64,000 bases of DNA from Paraburkholderia sp. PGU19 (lineage in GTDB: Bacteria; Pseudomonadota; Gammaproteobacteria; Burkholderiales; Burkholderiaceae). A program made the translations under genes and the position numbers. The first letter of the stretch is position 1. Each line of letters starts with the position of its first letter. The notes beneath the pieces were generated by a model that did no database searches, was not told the origin of the DNA, and saw only the letters and a list, made by a program, of their open reading frames with translations. The stretch lies in the NCBI RefSeq assembly GCF_013426915.1, contig NZ_AP023180.1, positions 1,364,001 through 1,428,000 on the forward strand, read 5' to 3'. Below are positions 26,805 to 34,648 of the stretch, in pieces.

Positions 26805-27197
26805 ATGGAAGTCGAACGGGTCGAGCGGATCGTGCTCGCATTGCGACGCGCCGCGGAACATGAGCGTCTTCTCAGTTATCAGCGCTTTCACGCCATGTTC
26901 GGCGCGGGTGATCCGCTCACCGCCCGCTACGATGCACTCGAGCGCGCCATCGCGTCGCTCGGCGAGGTGTCGGCCATCGACTATGGCGTGCTGCTCGCGC
27001 TGAGCAACGGCTTACCCGGCCCGGACTTTTTCCGCCGCTACCAGAAGCACCGCTATGCCGACTACGTCGCGGTGATGGGACCGCCCATTCATCGCCAGTC
27101 GGTCAAGCGCAAGCGCCTGCTGGTCGAGGCGGAACGACGCCGCGTCTATGAAGATGCAAGAAGAAAAGCGGCCAGCCACGTCGCTGAACCCGCCTGA
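26805..27197 (+). CDS. Hypothetical protein (130 aa)
   Basis: The ATG follows GGAGGTCAAG, a strong ribosome-binding site. The protein is soluble and helical: VERIVLALRRAAEHERLLSY, then DPLTARYDALERAIASLGEV and a basic C-terminus (QSVKRKRLLVEAERRRVYED). A central segment, LPGPDFFRRYQKHRYADYVAVMG, looks conserved. No signal peptide or known domain is recognised. The downstream gene on the same strand starts 82 bases later and encodes a periplasmic protein. Confidence 0.65.
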   Translation: MEVERVERIVLALRRAAEHERLLSYQRFHAMFGAGDPLTARYDALERAIASLGEVSAIDYGVLLALSNGLPGPDFFRRYQKHRYADYVAVMGPPIHRQSVKRKRLLVEAERRRVYEDARRKAASHVAEPA

Positions 27198-27279
27198 ACC
27201 CGATGGCCGGTTTCGCGCCCAGCTTCTTCGCGACTGATCGGCCCACGGACCACAGGCCCATTCCACCGAGGAGTCTCCC

Positions 27280-27888
27280 ATGCAACTTGCAGCTCGCCGT
27301 CCGGTTCGCATCCTGGCCATCGCAGCCGCATGTGCTGCACTCGCCGCGCCCGCCATCGACGCTACCGCGCAGGACAATCCGGCGTCCTCGCCCGCCCCCA
27401 ATGCCGTCGGCACGGCCGCCGTCGCCGACGTGACGGCGCACATCGTCAAGATCGACGCCGACAACAATGAAGTGACGATCCGTGGGCCGCGCGGCGGCAC
27501 GATGATCGTCGACGTCGATCCCGACGTCGGCGACGTGAAGAAGCTGAAAGTCGGCGACGAGGTGCATATCTCGTACAAAGGCGCGCTGCTGCTGACAGCG
27601 GACAAGGTCGACTCCAAGGGCGTGCGCTCGCGCGTCGAATCGCAAACGACCACACCCGCGCAAGGCGGCGCGTCGACGCAGACGCGTCACGTCGAGGTGG
27701 TCGCGACCGTGCAGAAGATCGACCGCAAGAAGCGCGAGGTAACGCTGCGCGGCCCTCAGCACACCGTGGTCCTGCAAGTGTCAGAGGACGTGCCGCTGAC
27801 CAAAATCAAGGTTGGCGACAGCATTCGCGCGACCTATGTGTCCGCAACGGCCGTACAGATTACGCGCAACGGTACACCGATCAAGTAA
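27280..27888 (+). CDS. Periplasmic protein with two tandem beta-rich repeats
   Basis: The 202-residue protein has a signal peptide (ILAIAAACAALAAPAIDATA) and two similar modules. Module one (about 48-105) reads VTAHIVKIDADNNEVTIRGP and later KLKVGDEVHISY. Module two (about 138-195) reads VVATVQKIDRKKREVTLRGP and later KIKVGDSIRATY. Each is an all-beta unit with the pattern V-x-I-D-x-x-x-x-E-V-T-I/L-R-G-P and K-V-G-D. The fold may be OB- or SH3-like; the function is unknown. GAGGAG precedes the ATG. Confidence 0.75.
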   Translation: MQLAARRPVRILAIAAACAALAAPAIDATAQDNPASSPAPNAVGTAAVADVTAHIVKIDADNNEVTIRGPRGGTMIVDVDPDVGDVKKLKVGDEVHISYKGALLLTADKVDSKGVRSRVESQTTTPAQGGASTQTRHVEVVATVQKIDRKKREVTLRGPQHTVVLQVSEDVPLTKIKVGDSIRATYVSATAVQITRNGTPIK

Positions 27889-27971
27889 GCGCGCGTTTGC
27901 GCGACTGCCGTCTCGCCATGCCGGCGAGATGGCAGTCGTCGATCATCTCGCAGTCCCGCATAGTCAACCCG

Positions 27972-28199
27972 ATGCCTATTGAACCCTGGAATTCCCCGAA
28001 GCGCCGCGCACGCCGCAAAATGATCTGGAGTAAGGCCCACGTCGTGCTGGCTGCGATCGGCACGTTGTCGGCCGTTGCCGGCATTGCCGTCGCGATCAAG
28101 GGCGGCCTCGAATTCAACCGCACGAAAGTATTCGTCGGCGCGGGGATCATCGTCGTGTCGACGATCCTCTACGTGTCGATGCTGTTCGTCGACGACTAG
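27972..28199 (+). CDS. Small two-helix membrane protein (75 aa)
   Basis: From the ATG at 27972 the product has a basic N-terminus (NSPKRRARRK) and two transmembrane helices (AHVVLAAIGTLSAVAGIAVAI and VFVGAGIIVVSTILYVSMLF), a hairpin inner-membrane protein. An ATG at 28020 is a shorter option. The stop overlaps the stop of the convergent diguanylate cyclase gene by three to four bases. I do not recognise a family. Confidence 0.6.
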   Translation: MPIEPWNSPKRRARRKMIWSKAHVVLAAIGTLSAVAGIAVAIKGGLEFNRTKVFVGAGIIVVSTILYVSMLFVDD

Positions 28200-29347
28200 C
28201 GCAGCGGCGCTTGCACGACGAGCGTCGCAACCCGATTGCGTCCGTCGCTCTTCGCCTTGTACATCGCGCGGTCCGCTTCGTCGACGAGCGTACGTCCGAG
28301 GCCGTCGAGATCGGCGCCTTGCTGCATGGCATGCGCGGATACGCCGATCGACACCGTCAATGGGATGCGCGTGCCATCGTTCGCGCCGTCGTTCGCATTG
28401 TCGCTGTCACGCAGCTCGAGTTGCGCGACGGCTGCGCGCATGCGCTCCGCCACCACCAGCGAATCCTTCAGGTCGCCTTGCAGCAGCACGGCAAATTCTT
28501 CGCCGCCGTAGCGCGCAATCGTGTCGCCGAGGCGCGTCTGCTTGCGCAGGCAGGCGCCGACCATCGCCAGCGCGCGGTCGCCGACGGTGTGACCGTACGC
28601 ATCGTTGATCTGCTTGAAGCCGTCGATATCGATGAACAGGCAGCCAAGCGGCAGCCGGTAGCGCGACGCGCGCGTCGTTTCTTCGCGCAGGCGTTCGTCG
28701 AAATAGCGGCGGTTGGGCAGACCCGTGAGCGCATCGGTTGCGCCCAGGCGTTCAAGCTGCTCGCGATGCGCGATGTTATCGAGGCTTGCCGCGACGATCA
28801 CGGCAAAACGCTCCAGCATGTCGGTCGCCATGCCGGGCGCGAAGCGACTTTCGTTGTCGCTCGCGAGAAAGAGAAAACCGCTCGGCTGTCCGTTCGTCGC
28901 GAGCGGCAACAGCGCGATGCTGGCAGGCCGCGGGTCGCTGCCGAAGCAGGCATTGCGCGCCGCGTCGTCCATCGCCGCCGGCGTGCCGAGCCACGGACGG
29001 CCCTGAGAACACAGCCGCGCGGCGGCCTCGCCCATCTCGCGCGAGGTCTTCAGCGACGAGGCGGCCACGCCGTTGTTCTCGTTGCTTCGCCTGTTCGCGC
29101 TGCTCGCGTGCCGCAACGCCAGTTCGTGCAGCAGCGGCAGCGTGTCGTTGAGCCACAGCGTCACGCGCTCCAGTCCGAATTCGCGCGGCAGATAGTCGAG
29201 CAGGACACGACACAGCGACAGGAAATCCTGCGCACGAATCAGCTGAAGCTCGACATCCTGGAAGCGACGCAACGTGCGTTCGTTGCGTTGCACCGTATCG
29301 ACGAGTGCGCGAAGGCGGACGGACGGGGGCGTGTGTGTTGTGCTCAT
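28196..29347 (-). CDS. Diguanylate cyclase (GGDEF) with N-terminal DUF484/GAF-like domain
   Basis: This 383-residue soluble protein should make cyclic di-GMP from two GTP. The N-terminal part has a short coiled coil (about 20-45) and a GAF/DUF484-like sensor (about 45-195). The GGDEF domain follows (about 203-375) with DALTGLPNRRYF, DIDGFKQINDAYGH and the active-site loop GGEEF at 281-285. An RxxD inhibitory site (Arg272 to Asp275) lies five residues before it, so product feedback is expected. The ATG at 29347 is preferred over an upstream frame extension. No membrane segment is seen. Confidence 0.93.
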   Translation of the reverse strand: MSTTHTPPSVRLRALVDTVQRNERTLRRFQDVELQLIRAQDFLSLCRVLLDYLPREFGLERVTLWLNDTLPLLHELALRHASSANRRSNENNGVAASSLKTSREMGEAAARLCSQGRPWLGTPAAMDDAARNACFGSDPRPASIALLPLATNGQPSGFLFLASDNESRFAPGMATDMLERFAVIVAASLDNIAHREQLERLGATDALTGLPNRRYFDERLREETTRASRYRLPLGCLFIDIDGFKQINDAYGHTVGDRALAMVGACLRKQTRLGDTIARYGGEEFAVLLQGDLKDSLVVAERMRAAVAQLELRDSDNANDGANDGTRIPLTVSIGVSAHAMQQGADLDGLGRTLVDEADRAMYKAKSDGRNRVATLVVQAPLR

Positions 29348-29468
29348 CTGGGCCGTGGCATTGGGGCCGCGACAGGGGCCCAACGTCTGGTTATCGGCCT
29401 CGAAGCGCGTTTGCTTGAGGCCGATGCGTGCAACCAGGCCGGTTCAGATGTGTTTGCAACGAATGCGC

Positions 29469-29663
29469 TTAGGAGCGCCGGCCGAGCGCTTCGTCGATCT
29501 TGCGGTCGGTGTTGTACTGGCTGAGCGCATACACGGACCAGATGGCGGCCGGCAGCCAGCCGATGATCGTGAGTTGCAGCACCAGGCAGATGATCCCGGC
29601 GAACGGCCGGCCAATCGTGAAGAACTGGAACCATGGCAAAAGCAGAGCAAGCAACAGACGCAT
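29469..29663 (-). CDS. YqaE/Pmp3 family membrane protein (64 aa)
   Basis: This is a tiny two-helix membrane protein of the Pmp3 (UPF0057) family, tied to membrane potential and stress in yeast, plants and bacteria. The family hallmark is clear: LLLPWFQFFTIGRPFAGIIC, then LQLTIIGWLPAAIWSVYALSQY. The C-terminus is polar. The ATG at 29663 gives the standard length. It lies just downstream of the YbjQ-family gene on the same strand (29 bases), so the two may be co-transcribed as envelope-stress genes. Confidence 0.88.
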   Translation of the reverse strand: MRLLLALLLPWFQFFTIGRPFAGIICLVLQLTIIGWLPAAIWSVYALSQYNTDRKIDEALGRRS

Positions 29664-29692
29664 TGACGTTTCCTTCTGGTTGAAAAACTCGG

Positions 29693-30028
29693 TTACACGT
29701 TGCGGCGCACGTGTACGGCTGTCCCATAGCACAGCACTTCCGTCACGCCCGCGCCGATCTCCGTTGCATCGTAACGCATGCCGATGACGGCATTCGCGCC
29801 GAGCGTCGCCGCTTCCGCCACCATGCGCTCGTAGGCATCCTGCCGGGCGCGCTCGCACAGCGACGTGTACAGCGAGATATTGCCGCCGAAGATGGTCTGC
29901 AGTCCCGCGCCGATCGCGCCCACCACCGAGCGCGAACGCACGATGATGCCGCGCGCGATGCCAAGTGACGCGTCGACGGTATAGCCTGGCAAATCGAAGG
30001 CCGTGGAGACCATGTTTCGTTCGATCAT
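29693..30028 (-). CDS. YbjQ family protein (UPF0145)
   Basis: The 111-residue protein has the YbjQ/UPF0145 fold, a small pentamer-forming domain that has been called heavy-metal-binding by name only. Family motifs are [23 protein letters not shown] in parts ([11 protein letters not shown]), [22 protein letters not shown], and [18 protein letters not shown] with VLCYGTAV. It precedes the Pmp3-like gene in the same direction and follows the TauE/SafE gene, whose stop is 31 bases upstream. Function unknown. Confidence 0.93.
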   Translation of the reverse strand: MIERNMVSTAFDLPGYTVDASLGIARGIIVRSRSVVGAIGAGLQTIFGGNISLYTSLCERARQDAYERMVAEAATLGANAVIGMRYDATEIGAGVTEVLCYGTAVHVRRNV

Positions 30029-30059
30029 GTCGTTCCCTTCCCTGTTGTAGCGTGTTCGA

Positions 30060-30782
30060 TCACCGTCCCGCCGCCCACAGCAGCGACAGACCGGACGACA
30101 GCATCAGCCCGTCCACGACCAGCCTGAACGTGCCGGGACTCATGCGCACGACGATGCGCCGCGCGCAGAACGCGCCCGCCATCAGCGCGGAACCCGTGAT
30201 CAGGCCATCCAGCACGACGTGCAGCGGCAGCGCGCCGAAGTGGTTGAAGGTCGCGACCTTCGCGGCATAGACGGCGAGCGAGCCGGCCGCTTCCGTCGCG
30301 AGGAACGCGCCTTTCACGAGGCCGTAGCCCATGAACACGGGCACCGTGATCGGCCCCGTCGACACCACGATGCCCGTCAGAAACCCGACGGGCGCGCCGA
30401 TCGCCGCCAGGTGCCACGGCGAGAAGCGCACCGAGCGCCGCGCAAGCCAGCGGCGCACCGGCACCATCGCGACGAAGAAGAGACCGAGCGCGATCTCGAC
30501 GGCATGCGGCGGCAGCGCGAGCAGCGTGCGCACGCCGAGCGCCGCGCCCGGCACGGCCGTCGAGCAATAGGCGCCGCAGGCGCGCCAGTCGATCTCGCGC
30601 CACCACGCGAGCACCTTGCCGAAATTGCCCATGATCGCCGCGATCGCCATGATGGGCACCGCCTGCTGCGGACCGAACAGCATCACGAGCACGGGCATCA
30701 GCATCATCGACGAGCCCGTGCCGATCACGCCGCTCAGCGTACCCGCCGCCAGGCCGACGGCGAGAACCAACAGATAACCCAT
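30060..30782 (-). CDS. Sulfite exporter TauE/SafE family protein
   Basis: This membrane protein of about 240 residues belongs to the TauE/SafE (DUF81) family of anion exporters. It shows the two-fold repeated pattern with [24 protein letters not shown] in the first half and [23 protein letters not shown] in the second. Eight helices are likely. I prefer the ATG at 30782, because GGGGATGCGC then acts as a ribosome-binding site; ATG 30788 is nearly equal. Substrates in the family include sulfite, sulfoacetate and other organosulfonates; none can be assigned here. Confidence 0.9.
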   Translation of the reverse strand: MGYLLVLAVGLAAGTLSGVIGTGSSMMLMPVLVMLFGPQQAVPIMAIAAIMGNFGKVLAWWREIDWRACGAYCSTAVPGAALGVRTLLALPPHAVEIALGLFFVAMVPVRRWLARRSVRFSPWHLAAIGAPVGFLTGIVVSTGPITVPVFMGYGLVKGAFLATEAAGSLAVYAAKVATFNHFGALPLHVVLDGLITGSALMAGAFCARRIVVRMSPGTFRLVVDGLMLSSGLSLLWAAGR

Positions 30783-30908
30783 GCGCATCCCCGAAAAACG
30801 CGTTGGCGCCATGCTACTGGAAAATGGCGGCACAACAGCCAAACCTGTGACGAATCCCGCTCGCCAGATTTTATTTGCCCGCGTGACTGCATCCAATTGC
30901 TGCTACAA

Positions 30909-30944
30909 CTCGTATTGCATACGAGCGCAGCTCGCGCTTTTTTT
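30909..30944 (+). promoter_or_regulatory. Overlapping hairpins with T-run (possible attenuator)
   Basis: A perfect hairpin, CTCGTAT/ATACGAG (30909-30915 and 30919-30925), shares bases with a second, AGCGC/GCGCT (30924-30928 and 30934-30938), which runs into seven T (30938-30944). The two cannot form together. They sit 68 bases before the gene at 31012, so they could act as antiterminator and terminator, or the second could simply end some upstream transcript. Confidence 0.4.
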
Positions 30945-31011
30945 GTCTGCGGAATGCGCGTGAAGCGGCGCGCGTATCGACGTGTGCGGTATCGACCCGA
31001 AGGGATGCGCG

Positions 31012-31893
31012 ATGTTGAGTGAATCCAACAGAATGTTCGTCGCGGGCGGCCTGCTGATCGGCGCGCTGGTGCTTGCGACGCTGGGGCTTCGGTTCGGCAA
31101 TCGCGAGTCGGCGGCGAAGGATACGGACGGCCGCGTCGATAGCGCCCTGTCGTCCGCCGCGCGCCCCGTGACGCCCGACGCGCCTGTCGACGATCCGCGC
31201 AACGCGGGTATCGCGCGCGTATTGCAGGCGGTGCACGACAGCCTGCAACGCGGCGACCTCGCGTCCGCGCGCGTGCTGCTCGACGCGGTGCTGACGATGC
31301 GCAGCGACGAACCGCAAGCGCTGCTGCTGCAAAAGGAACTGGCCGCGCGCGAAGCGCAGGCGCGCGAAATGCGGTCGGCCACGTTGAATGAGCCAGGCGC
31401 TGCGCAGCCGCTTGCACGCGCGCATGCTTCGGCGAAGACCACGCATGCGCGATCGGCAACGTCACGTCATGCGACGGACACTTCGGACCCTGACCAACCC
31501 ACAATCGACGTAACGCCGCCCGTCGATATCCGCTCCGACAGCGTGAAGGACGATGCAACCGCAAGCGATCACGCGGCCGACACGGCTGCGCTTCCATCGC
31601 ATGCGCAGCCTGAACCGGTGATCGCATCCGCGGTGCAAACTGCCGCGACGGTCGCCGAACCCGTTGAGCAGCCGCCTGCACCCGCTGCGCCACCGACGGT
31701 GCAAACGCACGACCCAGTTGCCCCGCCGCCCGCCGCCGCACCCAGCGACGCACCGAAGACACGCGCCCAGGTGCGTGACGAACTCAGCCGCGCGCGCACG
31801 AACGGAACGATGTCGCGCTTCGGCAATCCCGATCCCTATGGTCCAGGCGGTTCGCCGAGGGACAACACGCAGCCTTCGATCCGGACCTGGTAG
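31012..31893 (+). CDS. Membrane-anchored Ala/Pro-rich hypothetical protein
   Basis: From the ATG at 31012 (GAAGGGATGCGCG upstream) the 293-residue protein has an N-terminal anchor (FVAGGLLIGALVLATLGL). A possible TPR-like helical hairpin follows (about 58-110: IARVLQAVHDSLQRGDLASA, RVLLDAVLTMRSDEPQALLL). Then comes a long, low-complexity Ala/Pro/Thr stretch (about 130-255) and a conserved-looking tail (RAQVRDELSRARTNGTMSRF, GNPDPYGPGG). The tail is a recurrent Burkholderia motif in DUF4148-like proteins; I cannot assign it firmly. It is likely periplasmic and wall-spanning. Confidence 0.7.
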   Translation: MLSESNRMFVAGGLLIGALVLATLGLRFGNRESAAKDTDGRVDSALSSAARPVTPDAPVDDPRNAGIARVLQAVHDSLQRGDLASARVLLDAVLTMRSDEPQALLLQKELAAREAQAREMRSATLNEPGAAQPLARAHASAKTTHARSATSRHATDTSDPDQPTIDVTPPVDIRSDSVKDDATASDHAADTAALPSHAQPEPVIASAVQTAATVAEPVEQPPAPAAPPTVQTHDPVAPPPAAAPSDAPKTRAQVRDELSRARTNGTMSRFGNPDPYGPGGSPRDNTQPSIRTW

Positions 31894-32068
31894 CCCCAGA
31901 AGTCTGGTCCGCATTGCGAACCATCAACATTGGCTAGCCGGCTCGCGTGCGCGGTTTTTCTCCCACTGATGCCTCACGCAACCTTTAGTGGTTAACCCCG
32001 TCATCTTCCCTTCGAAAGCCATCGCACAATAGACACAAACCCCGCGTCAGATCGCCAGTCCAGACCAA

Positions 32069-32098
32069 TTGGCGAATCCATCAAGCTGCCGCTACAAT
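32069..32098 (+). promoter_or_regulatory. Candidate promoter of the IclR gene
   Basis: TTGGCG (32069-32074) and TACAAT (32093-32098) are 18 bases apart. Transcription would begin about at 32105, practically at the ATG at 32107, so either the mRNA is leaderless or a later ATG (32152 or 32197) is used. Confidence 0.4.
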
Positions 32099-32106
32099 GG
32101 TCCGCT

Positions 32107-33018
32107 ATGCGAACCAACACTCCACAGCCGATTGACACGAAGTCGAGCGACATGACAGCATTCGCTCCAAGCACCAAGACGGGAGACAAGCGCGACATGC
32201 GTCCGAACCAGCCGCCCGAGCACCGCGACATCGCGCGTTTCGACGATGAACCGTTCGAAACCGATCGCCAGTTCGTCACGGCGCTCGCGCGCGGCCTCGA
32301 ATTGCTGCGCTGTTTCGGCCTGAAGGAACGGCATCTCGGCCTGACCGAGCTGGCGCGCCGAACGGGCTTGCCGAAAGGCACCGTCGCGCGGCTCGCCGGC
32401 ACGCTCGCGAAGCTCGGCTATTTGCGCTACGACGAACCGCTCGGCAAGTACAGCCTCGGCACGGGCGTGCTCTCGCTCGGCTACGCGATGTTGTCGAACC
32501 TCGACATTCGCGACCTCGCGCGGCCGCTGATGCAGGAGCTTGCCGAATACGCGGGATGCTCGGTGGCGATCGGCGTGCGCGACCGTCTGTCGATGATGTA
32601 CGTCGAATGGGTGCGCAGCAGCGCCCCGATCACCGTGATGCGCAGCATCGGCACGCGTCTGCCGATTGCGACGACATCGATGGGCCGCGCGTATCTCGCC
32701 GCCGCCACCGATGCCGAACGCAACGCGGTGCTCGACCAGGTGCGCGCGCAGGACGAAGCCGCCTGGACGCGCATCGAAAGCGGTATCGGCGAAGCGATAA
32801 AGGATTACGCCACACGCGGCTTCTGCCTGTCGTATGGCGACTGGGATGCGGACATCGCAAGCGTCGGCGTGCCGTTCATGGCGCCCGACGGCACGCAGAT
32901 GGCCTTCAATTGCGGCGGCCCCGCCTTCGTGCTGAGCCGCGACAAACTGGAGAACGACATCGGCCCGCGCCTCGTGGCCCTTGTCAAACGAGTGGAGGCC
33001 GCCATCGGGCGGCGATGA
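32107..33018 (+). CDS. IclR family transcriptional regulator
   Basis: The 303-residue regulator has an N-terminal extension of about 55 residues, then the IclR winged HTH (about 56-115: VTALARGLELLRCFG, LGLTELARRTGLPKGTVARL, AGTLAKLGYLRYD). The IclR effector domain follows (about 130-300: CSVAIGVRDRLSMMYVEWVRS, TSMGRAYLAA, GFCLSYGDWDADIASVGVPF). The pattern is close to the PcaR/PobR branch that controls aromatic-acid genes. The adjacent acyl-CoA dehydrogenase gene, 78 bases downstream on the same strand, is the likely target. Shorter starts at 32152 and 32197 are possible. Confidence 0.93.
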   Translation: MRTNTPQPIDTKSSDMTAFAPSTKTGDKRDMRPNQPPEHRDIARFDDEPFETDRQFVTALARGLELLRCFGLKERHLGLTELARRTGLPKGTVARLAGTLAKLGYLRYDEPLGKYSLGTGVLSLGYAMLSNLDIRDLARPLMQELAEYAGCSVAIGVRDRLSMMYVEWVRSSAPITVMRSIGTRLPIATTSMGRAYLAAATDAERNAVLDQVRAQDEAAWTRIESGIGEAIKDYATRGFCLSYGDWDADIASVGVPFMAPDGTQMAFNCGGPAFVLSRDKLENDIGPRLVALVKRVEAAIGRR

Positions 33019-33096
33019 AGAAGACCGGCGCGGCGCGCCTCACGCGTTCATGCGAGCGCAACAGGCGAGCCGCGTCATAGCACACAAGGTAAAACG

Positions 33097-34251
33097 ATGA
33101 TTCGCGATCAGGAAACACTGTCCATTCTTCTCGACTCGCTGTCGCGCTTCGTGCGCGAGCGTCTCGTGCCCGCCGAAAACGAAGTCGCCGAAACGGATGA
33201 AATCCCCGCCGGCATCGTCGGCGAGATGCGTGAACTCGGTCTCTTCGGGCTGTCGATTCCCGAGGAATACGGCGGCCTCGGACTGACGATGGAAGAGGAA
33301 GTGCTCGCCGCGTTCGAGATCGCGAAGACCTCGCCCGCGTTCCGCTCGCTGATCGGCACGAACAACGGCATCGGCTCACAGGGGCTCATCATCGACGGCA
33401 CCGATGAGCAGAAGCACTACTATCTGCCGAAGCTCGCGTCGGGCGAACTGATTGCGTCGTTCGCATTGACGGAGCCGGGTTCGGGCTCGGATGCCGCATC
33501 GCTGCGCACGACGGCTGTGCGCGACGGTGACCACTACGTGATCAACGGCACCAAGCGGTTCATTACCAACGCGCCCGAAGCGGGCATCTACACGGTGATG
33601 GCGCGCACCAACGCTGAAATCAAAGGTGCGAGCGGCATCTCGGCGTTCATCGTCGAGAAAGGCACGCCTGGACTTTCGCTCGGCAAGATCGACAAGAAGA
33701 TGGGCCAGAAAGGCGCGCATACCTGCGACGTGATCTTCGAGAACTGCCGTGTGCCGGCGGCGAATATCATCGGCGGCAAGGAGGGCGTCGGCTTCAAGAC
33801 GGCGATGAAGGTGCTCGACAAAGGCCGCCTGCATATCTCTGCGATCTGCGTCGGCGCGGCCGAGCGCATGCTCGACGATGCGCTGCGCTATGCAATGGAG
33901 CGCAAGCAGTTCGGCCAGCCGATCGCCGAGTTCCAGCTCGTGCAGGCCATGCTCGCCGACAGCCGCGCGGAAATCTACGCCGCGCGCTCGATGGTGCTCG
34001 ATGCCGCGCGCCGTCGCGACGACAAACAGGACGTATCGACGGAAGCATCGTGCTGCAAGCTGTTCGCGTCGGAGATGTGCGGCCGCGTCGCGGATCGCGC
34101 GGTGCAGATACATGGCGGCGCGGGTTATGTGTCCGAGTACGCCGTCGAGCGCTTCTATCGCGACGTGCGCCTGTTCCGCATTTACGAAGGCACGACGCAG
34201 ATCCAGCAACTGGTGATCGCGCGCAATATGATTCGCGACGCAAGCCGCTAG
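33097..34251 (+). CDS. Acyl-CoA dehydrogenase
   Basis: This FAD enzyme of 384 residues oxidises acyl-CoA at the alpha-beta bond. Signature regions are SFALTEPGSGSDAASLRTTA, then DHYVINGTKRFITNAPEAGI and the C-terminal QIHGGAGYVSEYAVERFYRDVRLFRIYEGT in its parts (QIHGGAGY, RDVRLFRIYEGTTQIQ). The catalytic base Glu is expected in YEGTTQIQ, as in short-/medium-chain members. The gene follows an IclR regulator and ends in a 15-bp perfect hairpin. The chain length or branched substrate cannot be told here. Confidence 0.95.
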   Translation: MIRDQETLSILLDSLSRFVRERLVPAENEVAETDEIPAGIVGEMRELGLFGLSIPEEYGGLGLTMEEEVLAAFEIAKTSPAFRSLIGTNNGIGSQGLIIDGTDEQKHYYLPKLASGELIASFALTEPGSGSDAASLRTTAVRDGDHYVINGTKRFITNAPEAGIYTVMARTNAEIKGASGISAFIVEKGTPGLSLGKIDKKMGQKGAHTCDVIFENCRVPAANIIGGKEGVGFKTAMKVLDKGRLHISAICVGAAERMLDDALRYAMERKQFGQPIAEFQLVQAMLADSRAEIYAARSMVLDAARRRDDKQDVSTEASCCKLFASEMCGRVADRAVQIHGGAGYVSEYAVERFYRDVRLFRIYEGTTQIQQLVIARNMIRDASR

Positions 34252-34261
34252 GTTGAACAGA

Positions 34262-34303
34262 ACGTCGATCAAGGCGGACGATTGCTATCGCCTTGATCGA
34301 CGT
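34262..34303 (+). terminator. Perfect 15-bp inverted repeat after the acyl-CoA dehydrogenase
   Basis: ACGTCGATCAAGGCG (34262-34276) and CGCCTTGATCGACGT (34289-34303) are perfect complements with a 12-base loop, starting 10 bases after the stop. There is no T-run, so it is a strong hairpin of terminator position rather than a textbook terminator. Confidence 0.6.
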
Positions 34304-34648
34304 CAACGCATCACTTCCGCACATCCTCACTGGCATATTTCAGATTGCCAGAAAAATCATCCCGTCCTAAACTGGGTTGTTGACGCAACGCAACAAGCAC
34401 CGGATCACGCAACATGCGTGTCCGATGTTCGCATTCATCAAAGCGTCATGTTTCTGCCATTTTTATCGCTGATCTTGATCGAAGCCGCGCCTCGTCGAGG
34501 CGCGTAGAAGTCTCGCCCTGGTTTCAGGCCGCGCGACTCATTGCAACGTTGCTCGCGCGTCGGGTAAGCGCTTCATGCGTGCATCACGCGTGCATGTGAA
34601 CGTTGCGCGAGACCGCGGCGCCGACCCTTTGAGGGAGCAGATGCGACC
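34304..34648. promoter_or_regulatory. Upstream region of the DUF3141-pta-ackA-fabI block
   Basis: These 345 bases hold no gene that I can support. It should contain the promoter for the five-gene block on its right. GAGGGAGCAG at 34631-34640 is the likely ribosome-binding site, a little far from the ATG at 34649. No clear promoter boxes or riboswitch were found. Confidence 0.35.
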
